Source: Campylorhamphus procurvoides
Lineage: Eukaryota > Chordata > Aves > Passeriformes > Dendrocolaptidae
DNA length: 64,000 nucleotides
Assembly (NCBI GenBank): GCA_013396655.1
Contig: WBMV01001905.1
Span: forward strand, 182,770 to 246,769
Direction: 5' to 3'
Shown here: piece after piece, positions 26,401 to 39,000 of the stretch
Layout of the letters: each line of letters starts with the position of its first letter
Numbering within the stretch: position 1 is the first letter of the stretch
Made by a program: the position numbers and the translations under genes
Notes under the pieces: generated by a model
What the model was told of the DNA's origin: nothing
Database searches by the model: none
The model's input: the letters and a program-made list of their open reading frames with translations, nothing else

Positions 26401-29400
26401 CCAGACTTCAGGCACTGGAAACAGATTTCATCTGACAGGCATCAAGATGTAGCATCTTGGCCTTGGATATTCTTCACACATTACCTGCCTGAACTCTTGG
26501 AAATCTCATATGATTTCCTGATGCAGGCTAAATTCTGCAAGACGCTAAAGCAAAACAAAACGACCCCACTTTCCAACTTAAAAAAAAAAACACCTCACTA
26601 ATTTCAAACTGATGTTACACCTTAAAAACTTCCACATACTTCTTGTCTTAGAATTTTAATAGCTGGATGATTGTCCCTCCAGGAATACTGCTTCCTATCA
26701 CTCAGTTTGGTCAAAATCAAGTCTCCCAGGTTAATGGCTTTTTATCCTTTTTCCTTTTCTTTCTGTAAGCACCTGTCATCAGTGACTTTTTAACTCTTGA
26801 CAAAGCTGATATGTAAGTTACTTTTAAGGAACTGTAAATCTGCATGTAGTTATTTGGCAACAGTAAGTTGTGTTTATTTGTTACAGAGTAAAATAATGGG
26901 CAATGAATTCCACTGCCGCTGGCAGTCAAAACTTCTCTAATACACCTCTCTTTCTGCATTAGTTTAGGGTGAAACACGACCAAATCTTTTCCATACAAAA
27001 GGCGCTTCTGTCAGTGGACTGTTTCACTGAGATAAGAATAAAGGAAAAATAAGTCTTTATGCTTTTAGCACAGATTGTTTACCTTGTGATAGATGTAGGC
27101 AAGTCTATCATTGGGGAAAGTTGCATTTCAGTTGACATGATTGAAAAGTATATTAAATCTCTCTCTCTCTCTTTTTTTTTTAAGCAAAGTATGACCAGAA
27201 TTAACTCTTTCTGCTTTCTGCTAAATCCTAATGGTTTAATGCATTGGCCTTCCTTTTTCTCTTGTTAGGTTAAGTTTTTAAAAAGAAAAAAAATAAAACA
27301 ACCATATCTGTACCCATGAAATGTGGTCTCTTTGCTACCAGCTAAGTATCAGATTTTAGCAATTACACAGTCATTTCTCTTCACTGACAGTTAAAGTCAC
27401 AGGGCATAGCTGTCATTTACTTTACTGAAACCAGGATTTGAACTACTTTGTCTGGACTGATCCAGCCTGGAGTCTTCTGTGTATCTGTTATTCACCTTTC
27501 ACAACCAAAGTAATAACACAATTCTATCCAAAGGAGGCCAGCACACTTCTAGAAAGCTGTTATTCCTAAGCACAAGCAGTATGTTTAATACAATTTCTGT
27601 AGAAAATAAGGATAATCCATGCTTGAAAGGTCATGGAGCTCTTAGACTTCCAAATTCGGAGATCTCAGACTTAAAGTTTAATGCTAAATCCTGCAAACAT
27701 ACTTAGAATTTTACATATATCAGTTCTGTTGGCTTCAGTGGTTTTACTGTTCTGAAGTTAAGCATATGAATATGGCTTTGAGCAATCAGGGGTTTAAGAG
27801 ATCAAGTGAAATTGAAAAATTTGGGAAGATGAAAGGAAGCATATAAGTAAAATGTGTAAGTATATAGGTGTCCATTTGGATATTTTTTTGAGTGAGCATG
27901 CACAAGTGTGTGAGTGCTGACTGAAATGTGTCACTACATTATCCAGTCCTAATAGCCAGTATGCCTCTTCTAACTGCTAGGAAGAGCAGTTGCAGGAAAA
28001 ATCCAACTCATCCTCTATATATCTTGATCAATAATGCTCAGAAAGTGTGGACACTCCAGAGGATGTAGCTTTCAAACTCTACCAAGTCTTTCTTGAGTTT
28101 TCTTAGGGATGTAGAACTAAGCAGATGACATGTTCCCAACACCTAGGCTAATGCCACTGCTTAATTTCAAGTGTTTGCTCAAATATAGAACTAGAATTCC
28201 CCATATAAACTCTAAGGCAATCTATAAATAATAGGACAACATATTTCCCTAGTCCTTTGCAGAAATTTTACTATTGCTGCTGATTCCTCAAAAACAACAG
28301 TCTTACATACATACTAGTAATGGAAATATTTGGGTCAAGCAGTAAGAATTTGATGAGGTGGCAAGGAAAAAATATTTTAAAAAGTATAGTCCATACGTGC
28401 TTCATATAAAAATACTATGTTTCTCTTTGGTTTCATAGAAAATTCACATATCAGACTGGAACAGCTTTAAGGAAATTCCTGTCTTTTATAGGACATTTGA
28501 CAAATCTTGGATTAATGGAGCTAGGAGCCCATCCAGTGATTTACAACTACAGTTAAAACACAAACAAACAGAAGAAAGACAAAAGGTTTACATCAAAACC
28601 TCTGTTAGCTGACTGAAAGCAAGACTGGAAGTTTTAGTAATGCAAGGATTTTCCTCTCTCTGTAGGCAAATTCACTATTATGATTTGGAGAGCACTTGGC
28701 AAACTCAACACACAAAGTCAATTCAGTTTTCTGTTCCTGAGTACATATTCAATAAGGCAAAATTTCCACGGATTTTTGCAAACAGTTTTTCTTGACTAAG
28801 GCACTAGACATTGTGCTATGCTAATTACTCAAAGCCTAAATTATCATACCACTAAGCACTAGACTGAGCTACTATATCACTAGACTAGTTTTGTGGCTCT
28901 CTGGCATTGCTGTAGTACAGACTGATTCATTTTCATATGGATTTTATACTCTGGCATATTTAATACAATTTAGTGCATTGTAGTCCACTTAAAATGTTTG
29001 CCATCATTAAAAATGAAAGGGGAGGCAGTTTGCCACAGAGGTTTCTCATATGTCTGTAGCCTGCTGGGACACTTCTTCCAATATCTTGTAGTTGCACATA
29101 TTGTGGTGTGCATATTGTATGGTATATGTATTTCTTCAGCAGAACATGGGCCAGAGAAAATCCTGTCCCTAATAAAATATCTGGTCCCTATGCAAAATTT
29201 TTCCTAATGATGGAAGAGTAAGCTTCTCTGTATAGAGAAAATATTGGCTTCCCAATCAACCATCTGGTGTATAGTGGGAATGGTCTGAGTATCTTTCTCA
29301 GTTGGAACATTTGGAAAATGAATATACTGTTGCTACAGCTCAGACTGTTGGCCATGATGTTTGTGATAATGTTGTTGATTTACCAGATGTCCTGCAAATT

Positions 29401-30009
29401 CCTGGTGTGGTAGTGTTTCCTGCTCCTACTGAAGTCTTCATTATGTGATGGGTTTATGATTGCAGTCATTTCTCACAGAGTAGAAGTCAGCTGAGAGCTG
29501 TGTCCAAGCACAGCATGGAATCCATCATCCACTCACCATTCAGTTTGCAAATCAAAAACTATACCAACATGTTGCTTCTAAAATCTCTAAAAATTACATG
29601 GGAATACATGTAAAGACTTGACTAATACCCCTGAAATATTTTGCCATTTTTCTAAATCACTCAATGCCTGATACAGATGCTTACACATCTGTCTTCATGT
29701 AAGCATGTCCATTCTTTTTTCCTACTTTCCAACTAGCAGGCAGGAATACAAATGGGAGCACTAAATGCTGTGTTTGCTCATCATGCTCAAGAAGTGTATC
29801 TGAGATTTGAAAAAGTATGCTTCACTACTCCACCCCTCTTCTGTTACAGTAGATTAATGAAGATAATATATGATGTACAGCTGAGCACCTAGTCTTTGAC
29901 TTCAGAAATTAAGTAATGCCTATTACTTTCAAAATGAATAAGCACATGTGCTGCTTTCTCTTTTTCTGTGTAAATTCATAATGAGATACCTATTAGGTTT
30001 ATCTATAGA
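23463..30009. other. Unique AT-rich sequence, no gene seen
   Basis: A short CT repeat followed by a T-run lies at 27158-27181. No other repeat, RNA gene or exon is recognised. The open frames are short and featureless. Confidence 0.5.
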
Positions 30010-30108
30010 TTGATGGGGCTCTGAGTAACCTGGTCTAGTAGAATGTGTTGTAACCAGATGATCTGTGATTTAAGGTCTCTTCCAAACCAAACCTTTCTAT
30101 GATTCTAT
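30010..30108 (+). mobile_element. CR1 LINE 3' tail fragment
   Basis: About 100 bases match the last part of a CR1: GGCTCTGAGTAACCTGGTCT, then the ACCAGATGATCTGTGAT block, then AGGTCTCTTCCAAACC, ending TTCTATGATTCTAT. It faces the SINE that begins about 15 bases downstream on the other strand. Confidence 0.88.
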
Positions 30109-30121
30109 ATAGGTATCTGTA

Positions 30122-30262
30122 GAGGAATCACGGAATCATTGAATACTCCAAATTGGAAAGTAACCCCAAGGATCATCAAGTTAAACTCTTTCAGTGAATG
30201 GCCCATACAGGAATTGAATCCACAACCTTGGCATCAGAAGCATAATGGAGGCCAAGGCACAT
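30122..30262 (-). mobile_element. TguSINE1-like SINE (tRNA-Ile head, CR1 tail)
   Basis: Read on the minus strand, the 5' part (30199-30262) resembles tRNA-Ile from the anticodon arm through the T arm: GATGCCAAGG, then a T-arm/B-box block GGATTCAATTCC, then TGTATGGGCC. The A-box half is missing or too decayed to see. The 3' part (30122-30190) is a CR1-type tail, with the CCAATTTGGAGTATTCAATG region and a final ATTCCGTGATTCC repeat. TguSINE1 is a known zebra finch SINE of this build, mobilised by CR1 enzymes. Mutations in the B box and the missing A box mean it is not a working tRNA gene. Confidence 0.8.
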
Positions 30263-31007
30263 ACCCACAGAAAAAAAAGTGTATTTCACAAGACTAGCAA
30301 ATGGATCAGTCTATTTTTATCAAAATAGTAACATGCTCACCATTCTTGTTTACATAGTGTGAACATTGCTTAGTCAGCACACTTTGGACATGACACTGTA
30401 TAGGCCTAAAGTAAAAACAGTTGTCGCTCGTCAAGAAAAAATCAGAAAACGCACAAAGACTTAAAAATCCCAGGTTGTCTCTGGAACAAGAAATAAACAA
30501 GAAATTTGAAGAAGTATGAAAAAATATAAACACTATATTCAAGTTTAATGGATAGACAACATCCTTCACTTTATTTTGTATGAATGTTTACAAGTTAAAT
30601 TACTCATTTCAATTCAAGGAATTCATATTACCTAAGTACTCAAATCCTGAACTACCTAATGGATATTTAAAAGATGATCTTATCTTTCCCACAGGCACCT
30701 CAAGGTATACAATACTCAGACTGGCTATCAGAATAAGCAGTAATTTTTGGCAGTAGTGTATAAGGAGCCAGGGAGCTGCCATAGTGAAGTGCAGTTCGGG
30801 CAGCATAGTCTTCTGCAAAACCACAGAATTGTGTTCCATCGCAAGTGCAGATAAGTCTAGTTTTAGTGGAGATTTTCGGAAAATAATAGAGAAAATACCA
30901 ACATATCTGTGATTAGGTAGATTCATTGTCCAGAAAATCTGATTTTGAAGTCGTAGTATTCCAGATTTACTATGGCACAGCATTAATAACAAATTTGCTT
31001 CATAGTT

Positions 31008-31110
31008 CAATTTCTTTTTTATTTGGTTATTTTTTGGGTTTGTTTTTTTTTTTTTTTTTTTTTACATCTAGGGAAAGGAATTCTATGCCATGAGGCAAAA
31101 AAAAAAAAAT
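31008..31110. repeat. Poly-T run with nearby poly-A run
   Basis: A run of 21 T at 31043-31063, preceded by other T-rich sequence, is followed by 13 A near 31098-31110. It is simple sequence; I cannot tie either run to a retrotransposon tail. Confidence 0.8.
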
Positions 31111-33001
31111 CATCTCAGTAAGAAGCAAGATTATTCATGCCTCATGCTTCATGCAAGGGGGCATCATTTTCTGTGTGCAAAAATAGATCCTAGACTACAT
31201 GTTGACTATGGGCTATTAATCTCAAACCAGAAAATGGCATAGTGTATATTACTTGTGTCATTTCCACATTGAGAAGCGGGCAGTCTTTCTGAGATACATA
31301 CAAATTTCTTATAAAGGAGCATAGGTTTCTCATGAGAGTTTCACCAGTGCGTTATTCAGAGAGATTGGAAAACCTCCTTTCTTTCATATAATGTTTATCT
31401 CCAGGCTATCCAGATCCAGCTACACCGAGAAACCATAAACCAAGTTCTGTCAGTGAGAGCAAATTTTACAAAGCCTCTCTTGTAAAGGAAAATGAAGACA
31501 GAAAATATTCAATTTGTACTGAATAGAAGGTGATTCCACATGGCTGATCCCACTGACTCTGCCCTGTGTGAGATCTCACATTCCTCATCTCATTACCAAG
31601 AGCTGTCTTTTAGCACACTTAATTTCCCACAATATTCTGGATTCCTCCCAGGTGAGCCTCAGACAAAAATATGAGAGGCATGGTGCAGCTGGTACTGCTC
31701 AGAGTCACTCCTTAAGTAACTAGGAATATCCAGGTAGGAAACCTGAAAACAATTATACATTTTGTTAGGGCTCCTTGTATGTATCACTCTTGAAAGGTGC
31801 TGCATGATCAGAGAATGAGTGACAAGCTCAAAGGAGTGGTCACTTGAAGACCTGTCCCAGGTGATTTAGACAAGCAACTCACACCAGCACAGAACTCTCA
31901 GAAGTGCTGTTTACAAGACTGTTATGATCAGCAATTTCCAAGCTGTTTCAAATTGTGACTACACTTCCAGTTAAGATACATTTGCAGAAACAATTCAATT
32001 TCTTTCAGATGAATGCTTCTTCTCACAACGATTTTCTATGGAACTGTTGCCTCTGCTGTATCCCACTCCATAATATTGTCAGTAGGCAAGACTAAGGCAA
32101 AAACAAAAACAAACAAAAAAAGAGTTCAGGGGTTTTATGTGCTAGCTCTTGTAGGTCTGGCTGTGTTTAGAATGTTGTTGACTCAAATAACTCCAACACC
32201 TACTTCTCTGCTGGCAGATATCACCTCAGTAATACAGCCTGCAAAAAAAATGAGGCACAGCTTGAGTATCTTAGCCTGACTGGTTTTAGCTCTCTTTGCT
32301 GATGAAGGTAGATTTAACTAGCATGCCAGAATGTAAAGCATGGTGGGTGGAGTGCTGGCAATTCCTTTATACCAGCTTCCATGAGAGTAGTGGTATCCTC
32401 TGGCAAGAGGTAGGACAGATAACTAAGGACTGTAACATCTGAAGTTAACCCAACAAGACTTACCAGAGTTTTTACGTCACAGTTCATATATTGCATCAAT
32501 TTCCTTTCAACAACAATGCGATTTAAAGGTTAAATATTCAGATTCTCGGTGATGAATCTGTTAATTCTTAACCTGTTTCTTAGAAGAAAAAAAAAAGACA
32601 AAGAAGAAGTTAAAATTTTAGTAGGCACTGAAATTGGATTCAATCCAGTTTATGAACCCAAGTTCTTTCCCTAATCAGCTTCTGTTAATCAATTTGGAGA
32701 AAATTTGTGTCTCACCTTACCTCATCCCTAGTTTTGGGTCAGGTCCTTTTCTTTCTGAATTAGCATTCTCATTCCCAATGCTTCCTTCACGATTGTTTTG
32801 AATTACTTCCCAAAGGGATTTTTTTTCCCCAAAAGCTATGTGTACAGCAAATGGACCATAATATGTTTATGAATTCTGTCCTTACTAGTTCTTGAGTTAG
32901 TAAAGCATTTAAAAGCATTAAGACTAATAATTCTGGGTAATTGTAGATTGTACATTGCCTGTTGGGACTTTGGACTTTCAGATATACCATAAATCTTTCT
33001 C

Positions 33002-33051
33002 TGGATATTGCAGTTGCTTGTCTTTTTGGATATTGCAGTTGGTTATCTTTT
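33002..33051. repeat. 25-bp tandem duplication (two copies)
   Basis: Two adjacent units beginning TGGATATTGCAGTTG differ at two positions. No function is evident. Confidence 0.85.
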
Positions 33052-33262
33052 TCTCTTCATCATTTAGTGGTGGGGCTGATGGAGATCAGCTGCTTCACTT
33101 TGTAAGTGGTTAGCATTCTCTCACCTGCTCTGCATGACCACTGAACTGAGGTATGTTGTGACAGTCTGCCCACTCTTCCCTGTTCAAATTAATGAAGACT
33201 GCTTTAACTGTTAATTCAAAGGCAGTCAAGCTTATATCCAACAATTAGAGTACAACTTTCCT

Positions 33263-33308
33263 ATTCAGATAGCGTATATGTAATTATTCAGATAGTGTAT
33301 ATGCAATT
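33263..33308. repeat. 23-bp tandem duplication (two copies)
   Basis: Two adjacent units beginning ATTCAGATAG differ at two positions. It lies about 210 bases from the other two-copy tandem repeat. Confidence 0.85.
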
Positions 33309-35439
33309 TGGCACAGTCTTTTGTACCAGTTTGGGGTTAAAGTGTGTTTCTGCTCTACAACTGAATTTGTAAAAACAGCCTCAGGATTCAGGGGACTTCA
33401 TGTTTATTTTTCCTCAGAGACACTCAAGGGAGATTCCCCATTTTTTTTTCCCAGAAAGATGGGTTTTTTTCCTAACTGCCAGTATGCACATTCCACCTGA
33501 ACTAGGAAAAAAACATGCATAATTTCCAGTAATAAAAATACCACATCCTAATTTTTGCTCTTAGTTACACCTGAGTAACCCAACTGAAAGTAAAACAAAA
33601 AAGATATTGCCCTGTGATGGTTGCATAGGGAAATCCCAAGGGACTGCAAGTGTTCAGCCCTGCAGTGGGCAGGGGTCTTGACTGATTGATGCTGGCTGGA
33701 ATGAAACTCTCTCAGACATCTTTTTTCCCATCCTGAGCACATGTAGGAAACTGCTCATTTCACCATATGCTGTGATACAAATAGGTTTCCCAACATTTGC
33801 CTAAAATGTAAATTAATTCATTCATTTATTACAGCATTTGAGTCAGACAGGTTCCACAAATGTCAAAAGTAAATGCTTCCAGTTAATATGACGTGGTTTT
33901 TTCTTGTTCTTCCCACTTCTTTATCACACATTCATACTGAAATGTGGAATTTGACTTTAAAATATCAGCTTTTTTAAGGTTCTCAAGGAATTTATACTTT
34001 GAGTGTAAAGGGTCTATTTATACATCTGAATGGGAATGCACTGAACTGAAAAGCACAACTCTGAAGATCTGAATTCAGTGCCTAGTACTAACTTCCATGG
34101 GCTTAGTATTTTGCTATGAAATAGTAACAATAACACTGCATTTTCATCAAAAAACTCTAATGTTTAGAACTTGTCTCTTCCAACAGGTAGGTAGATGAGC
34201 TGTCACTGCTGATCCTCTGTTCAGTGGGTGTCTCTAGAGGGTAATGTAAATATTACAGTTAAAAAATAAATACTTTGTTATAGACCTATCTCCAAAGCTC
34301 CACTGAACTACTCCAAAACATAAAATTGGAAATATGTTCCTTGTAAAATGTGATTAAATCCTGACAAATGAGAGACCCTTTTAAATTCCAGGGACCTCAT
34401 CTGAAACAGCAAGTGATATTTAAGCAAGTAAGAAAATTTATTCCAGTATAAATACATGAAAACCCAGGAACTATGCTATGTGACTGTTACCTTCTGTCAT
34501 CTTTCACTTGATGGACCTTAAATTAAGCGGAGGGCTCGGGTCAGAGACGTATGAGAATATTTCTATGACAGGAAAATGAATCTTTTTTTTTTCCCCCAGA
34601 CTTTTCTACTCTTTTAGATAGCATTCAGAACAATTTGATTCATATTATGTTTCAGATGCTAGGAAACTTTGTGTTTCAAAATGCATGTCCCAAATGAGCA
34701 GAGCTGACCTCAGGATCTGGTGTGTTATTCAGAATTGCTGTTCTGAAGTACCACCAGAGACAGGGGTTTAAAGTCTTGCACTTCTTGGAATTAGGTGGTC
34801 CAAAATAAATCCAGTGGGTTTAGGCTTTGTTTTGGTCATTAAATGCTTCCTCCCTCTCCCTCTTGGCAGATATTAGAACTTGAATCAGTACAATGAAATA
34901 TCTAAGAACTGGAAAATGAAGGAACCATTTGAGGAACAAATCCTATGAATTCTTCAGGTTTTTGCCAAAGTACAGAAATTGTTACCCAATTAAATTACAA
35001 AGCCACAAACATTAAAATGCAGTCAGTGACAGTCAGGTTTTAGAAGACCAAGAAGCCCCAGATTTTCAAAATTCAAGCAGCCCCACACTGAGCATGATAG
35101 ATTTGTACAGCTCAAGTCCTTGTAACATTGAAGCTTCCTAATTAGCCAGATGCCATAATTGTAAACAGCCAAAATAAAAATATTTCATGCCAAAGTCTCA
35201 GCACTGACACCTGGATTTATTTCAGAAACCCCTTTTCTCTCTCCCCACTTCCTAGCACACAGGACTAAACTTTCAACGGGGTCCATATGTGTCTGAGTGA
35301 GAGGAACCCCCACAGCATTAGCACTGAAAGGTGGAGAAGGATGGAGGGCAGCAGCTGCCAGCTCCGGAGGGAAGGCTGCACTCACAGCAAAACACCCTGA
35401 CCTGAGACCTCACCAGCCCACCCCTGCTTGCTCTCGCTT

Positions 35440-36060
35440 TCTCTGACAGTCACAGGTTTAATGTCATGTCTCTGTAGCTTTCATGAGGAAAAAAAAAGGC
35501 CGTATTAGAAGTTAATAGCCCACTTTCACAGTTACACTGCAACTGAATGTAATCTTTCTCCTCCTGTGTGACAGCCTTTTTGTGCATTGGATTGGAATAG
35601 ACTGCTTCTGCCACTGTCCAACATCATGCTGACTTCAATGACTTTGTAAAGACAGCCCATGACATTAAGAGCGCGCACACACGCCTATGCATGGGGGCAG
35701 CACTTAGGGCGCATGTATTGTTGGTAGCAGGGCTCCGTCAAGGTTTAATCAGGTCAGGTCACTCTCTCTTTCATCCCTGAACTGCTGCAAGAGATCTGAG
35801 TTAGGCAGCTGGGCATTCACAACGGGGATATCTCCCAAATAGTTTTCATTACATGCCCCCAGAGGAGTCTCTGAAAAGACCTGTCGTTTTCACCTGAAAT
35901 GGCCAGAACGCTGCCAGTCTCTTTGCTCTGACTTTGTCTTTAATAAGGTCTTAAAAACTCGTGTCTTTGAGACCCTACAGAAAGTAACCTTAGCAGAGAA
36001 GATGGCTGTTTACCAGAGGAAAATCTCCTCAAAACCCACGTTTTGGTTAATTGTAAGAGC
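35440..36060. other. Candidate conserved non-coding block
   Basis: The sequence texture changes here: it is more GC-balanced, without repeats or long open frames, and includes CpG dinucleotides in GCGCGCACAC and AGGGCGCATG around 35670-35715, plus a TCAGGTCAGGTCACT direct half-site repeat near 35749. This is the profile of a possible enhancer in a gene desert, but conservation cannot be seen from one sequence. Confidence 0.2.
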
Positions 36061-39000
36061 AGGGAGGAGATATACACATTTTTAATACAATAACATGTTT
36101 CTAAACAAGCTTTACAAGATCCTACACAGCATGGTTTGCAGCAGAGTGCTGAGTGCCGATGCCTGAAAAGAAAGATGCTTTTTGATCATTATTTATTCTT
36201 TCTTTCTCTTTTCTCTTTCAGAGAATAACAAGATCTGTGCAGAGGAAGAATCTGCAAAATACATTCCCCCAAACATGCCAGCTAGTTAAAGCATATGAAT
36301 GTGTAGACAGTAAAGTTCACACTAGACAGTTAATGAAGCTGGGGAAAAAAAAATGTGAATTGGAGTGTAATGAAAAATTCATACTTTCAGTGCATGAAAA
36401 ATAAGTGAATGCCCTTTAATTGTTCAGTTTACTTGCAGAGAGGACAGCTTGAATAAATTGAAAAATTATTCCAAGTTGTTAAAAGGAATAATGTTCGGTC
36501 CTCTGCACCTTGTGCTGAGTTTCCCAACCCTGCTGGACATGTGAATATACGAGGACATGAGCCACTATAGTCCATCTAGTAGCCCAGAGACCCATGAACC
36601 AAATAGAGAGAGAGGAGCTGTGTAAGCATCAAACTGTACTTGTCCTCCTCCACCTATTCATGGGCTGCAGCAGAAAGTGATGTGGCTGCTGGGGATCTGG
36701 GGAGCAAGTAATTGGGAATTGTGGCCAGAGGGAGCAAAGGAAAGTTGTTACTGCTGCTAGAGGGACACAAGAGGAAGGGTTGTCACTGAGGAGGGGCCTC
36801 TTAGTCCATTGGAAAATGTAGCATAGCACCTCTCTCCCTGTTCTCCCTGCTCTTTTGACAAATGCATAAATGTTTTTCTGAATGTTTTTCCAAACAGGCT
36901 GGGAAAAGAGTTTTGAAATTATGGAGGAGCCAATGCCAGCTGCAAGCCTGTAGTCTGGGAAAAGCTACAATTGTACTGATTAATGGGACCCTGGTTAACA
37001 GAGAAGATGAGATAGGAGAAAAGGGGAAGGAGGAAGGTGGGGAGGTCTGATGAGATGCTGAGACTAAAGGCAGAACTGAGAGTAGCTGCATAAGGGCTCT
37101 GTCCTTACTTTCTCTGTGTGCAGACTCCTCCCAAATGGTTCCTTTTACTGCTGAGCAGATTTCAGCACCTATGCTCCTGTTCCTGTCTTACAACAGTATC
37201 CTTAAAGAATGTTTGACTGTTAAATGTGAATCTGCACATGCTTCAGAGAGCATTTATATTGTGTATTTCATCAATAAAACACTCGACAAATGCTTGATTA
37301 AACCCCCAAATAGCATCACTTGCATTGAAAAGAGAAAATTTACAAGTGTAAATTAATTACTTAAAAAAATTTAAAAAAAAAAGGAGAAAGAAAGAAAGAA
37401 AAGAGATGCAGAAGAAATTACTTTCAGAGGCTCACAAATAAACTCACGTCAGAGTCAGGACTTGCAGCTCCTTTCTCTACTACTCTATTCAGCTCCCCAA
37501 GCATATTTTCACAATGACAAGACACCCCAGTGCTATTCAATGTTCATATTGCATCAGATGAGTTTCTCACTGTGGGAACTGTCAATTCATGACTTTTTAA
37601 AGAAATATGAGGGGGACACTATGAGTTCAAGTATAATCCCTTAAACTTTCACTGATGTTTAGATTAAAGATTTTGTCTGATGCCCTCAAAACCAACTAAT
37701 TATGGAGTGACTGAAATGAATTTACCTTGGTTTGTACTCTTGAGTACAATAATTTGTCACAAGAGGGTTTTATGTCCTCTTCATTGTTAACAGTGCAGCA
37801 AAGCAACTCTTAAGCAGCTTGCAGTGAAAAAATGGGCAAGAAATGTCTCCATTCTAGCATGGTTGGGCATTTTTTTTAATGACAGTCTAAAATGCCAAGT
37901 GAATTGTTTCAATTTCACCTCTATTAGCAGAAGAAAAGACCAAGTAGGTCAAGACTGTCACGTTAGACCACTTAAATAGATAGTAATAGTCTGACACCTG
38001 AACAAAGGAGGATTTCTCCCTTTAGCACATCTACTAGTTCTTTGTTGAGTCTGGTCTGAACACGATATAATTAAAACACAGTGCAGCCTGAAGTCAGTGA
38101 AGTTACAACAAGGGAAATTTTCCCATTATTTTCCAAACAGATAATCATCACTTATCATTAGTCAACCTATTCAGGCAGCAAGCAATATAGACAGATTACT
38201 TTTAGATCATGTGCTTGCATTTGATCTTTTTGTTTCTACAGAAGTGAAAAAGAAAGTCAATTCTATGAACTGTTAGAGTCGAATTTCACTTGTGTACATG
38301 ACAGCAAAGCAGAGCTTTGTAAAAGCTGATATGTTGGCATGAGCTGACTTTCTTCTAGAAAAGTCTCAAGTTTTTGCTGATAACAACATAACAGTGCCTC
38401 CTTAATTTCACTCAAGCCTCTACAGAAACTAAGACTACACAGGCTCATCAAGAAAATATGCAAGATACACTGAACTAGCAATAAGCAGAAAAATGTGACT
38501 TTACATATAGGCTTATTCATACTCTATTATATCTTTCAACTGTCATCATTAACTGCAATTCTAGAAATGTCTTGTTGTTCTGTTGCCTTTGAAAAATAGA
38601 TACAGTGATTATGATAGATTTTACTTAGATATACTGAATAAAAATTTCCCTGACAGGTATATGCTGGTTTTAGTATGTTTCTTCAACACATGTTCATCAT
38701 TATAATGATTGAATTTGAAAATTTACACATCTCTAGAGGAGAAAAAAGCTAAAATCTGCAAATTGCTTTCCCATGGCAATTAGAATAAAAGTCAAAACTG
38801 GAAGACTAGTGGCAACAGAGCTTTACATATTTGTATAAAAGATGAACCCTTCTGTCTGTTCACTGTTTATCAGAAAAGGAAAGAGAGAGAGATACAGCAC
38901 TGGAGCGTAAGAAAGCTGATAACGAGTTTTGCTTCACGATATCTGGTGGCTCTTGTTAAAATAACAACAGCAACAACAAAACCAAGGTAGGACATCATGG

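Noticed and set aside
30199..30262. tRNA-Ile gene
   Set aside because: Only the 3' two-thirds of the tRNA shape is present, the B box is mutated, and it is joined to a CR1-type tail, so it is a SINE fragment.
30609..31010. 133-codon minus-strand frame as a gene
   Set aside because: No recognised motif, AT-rich hydrophobic composition, ends beside a poly-T run; probably chance.
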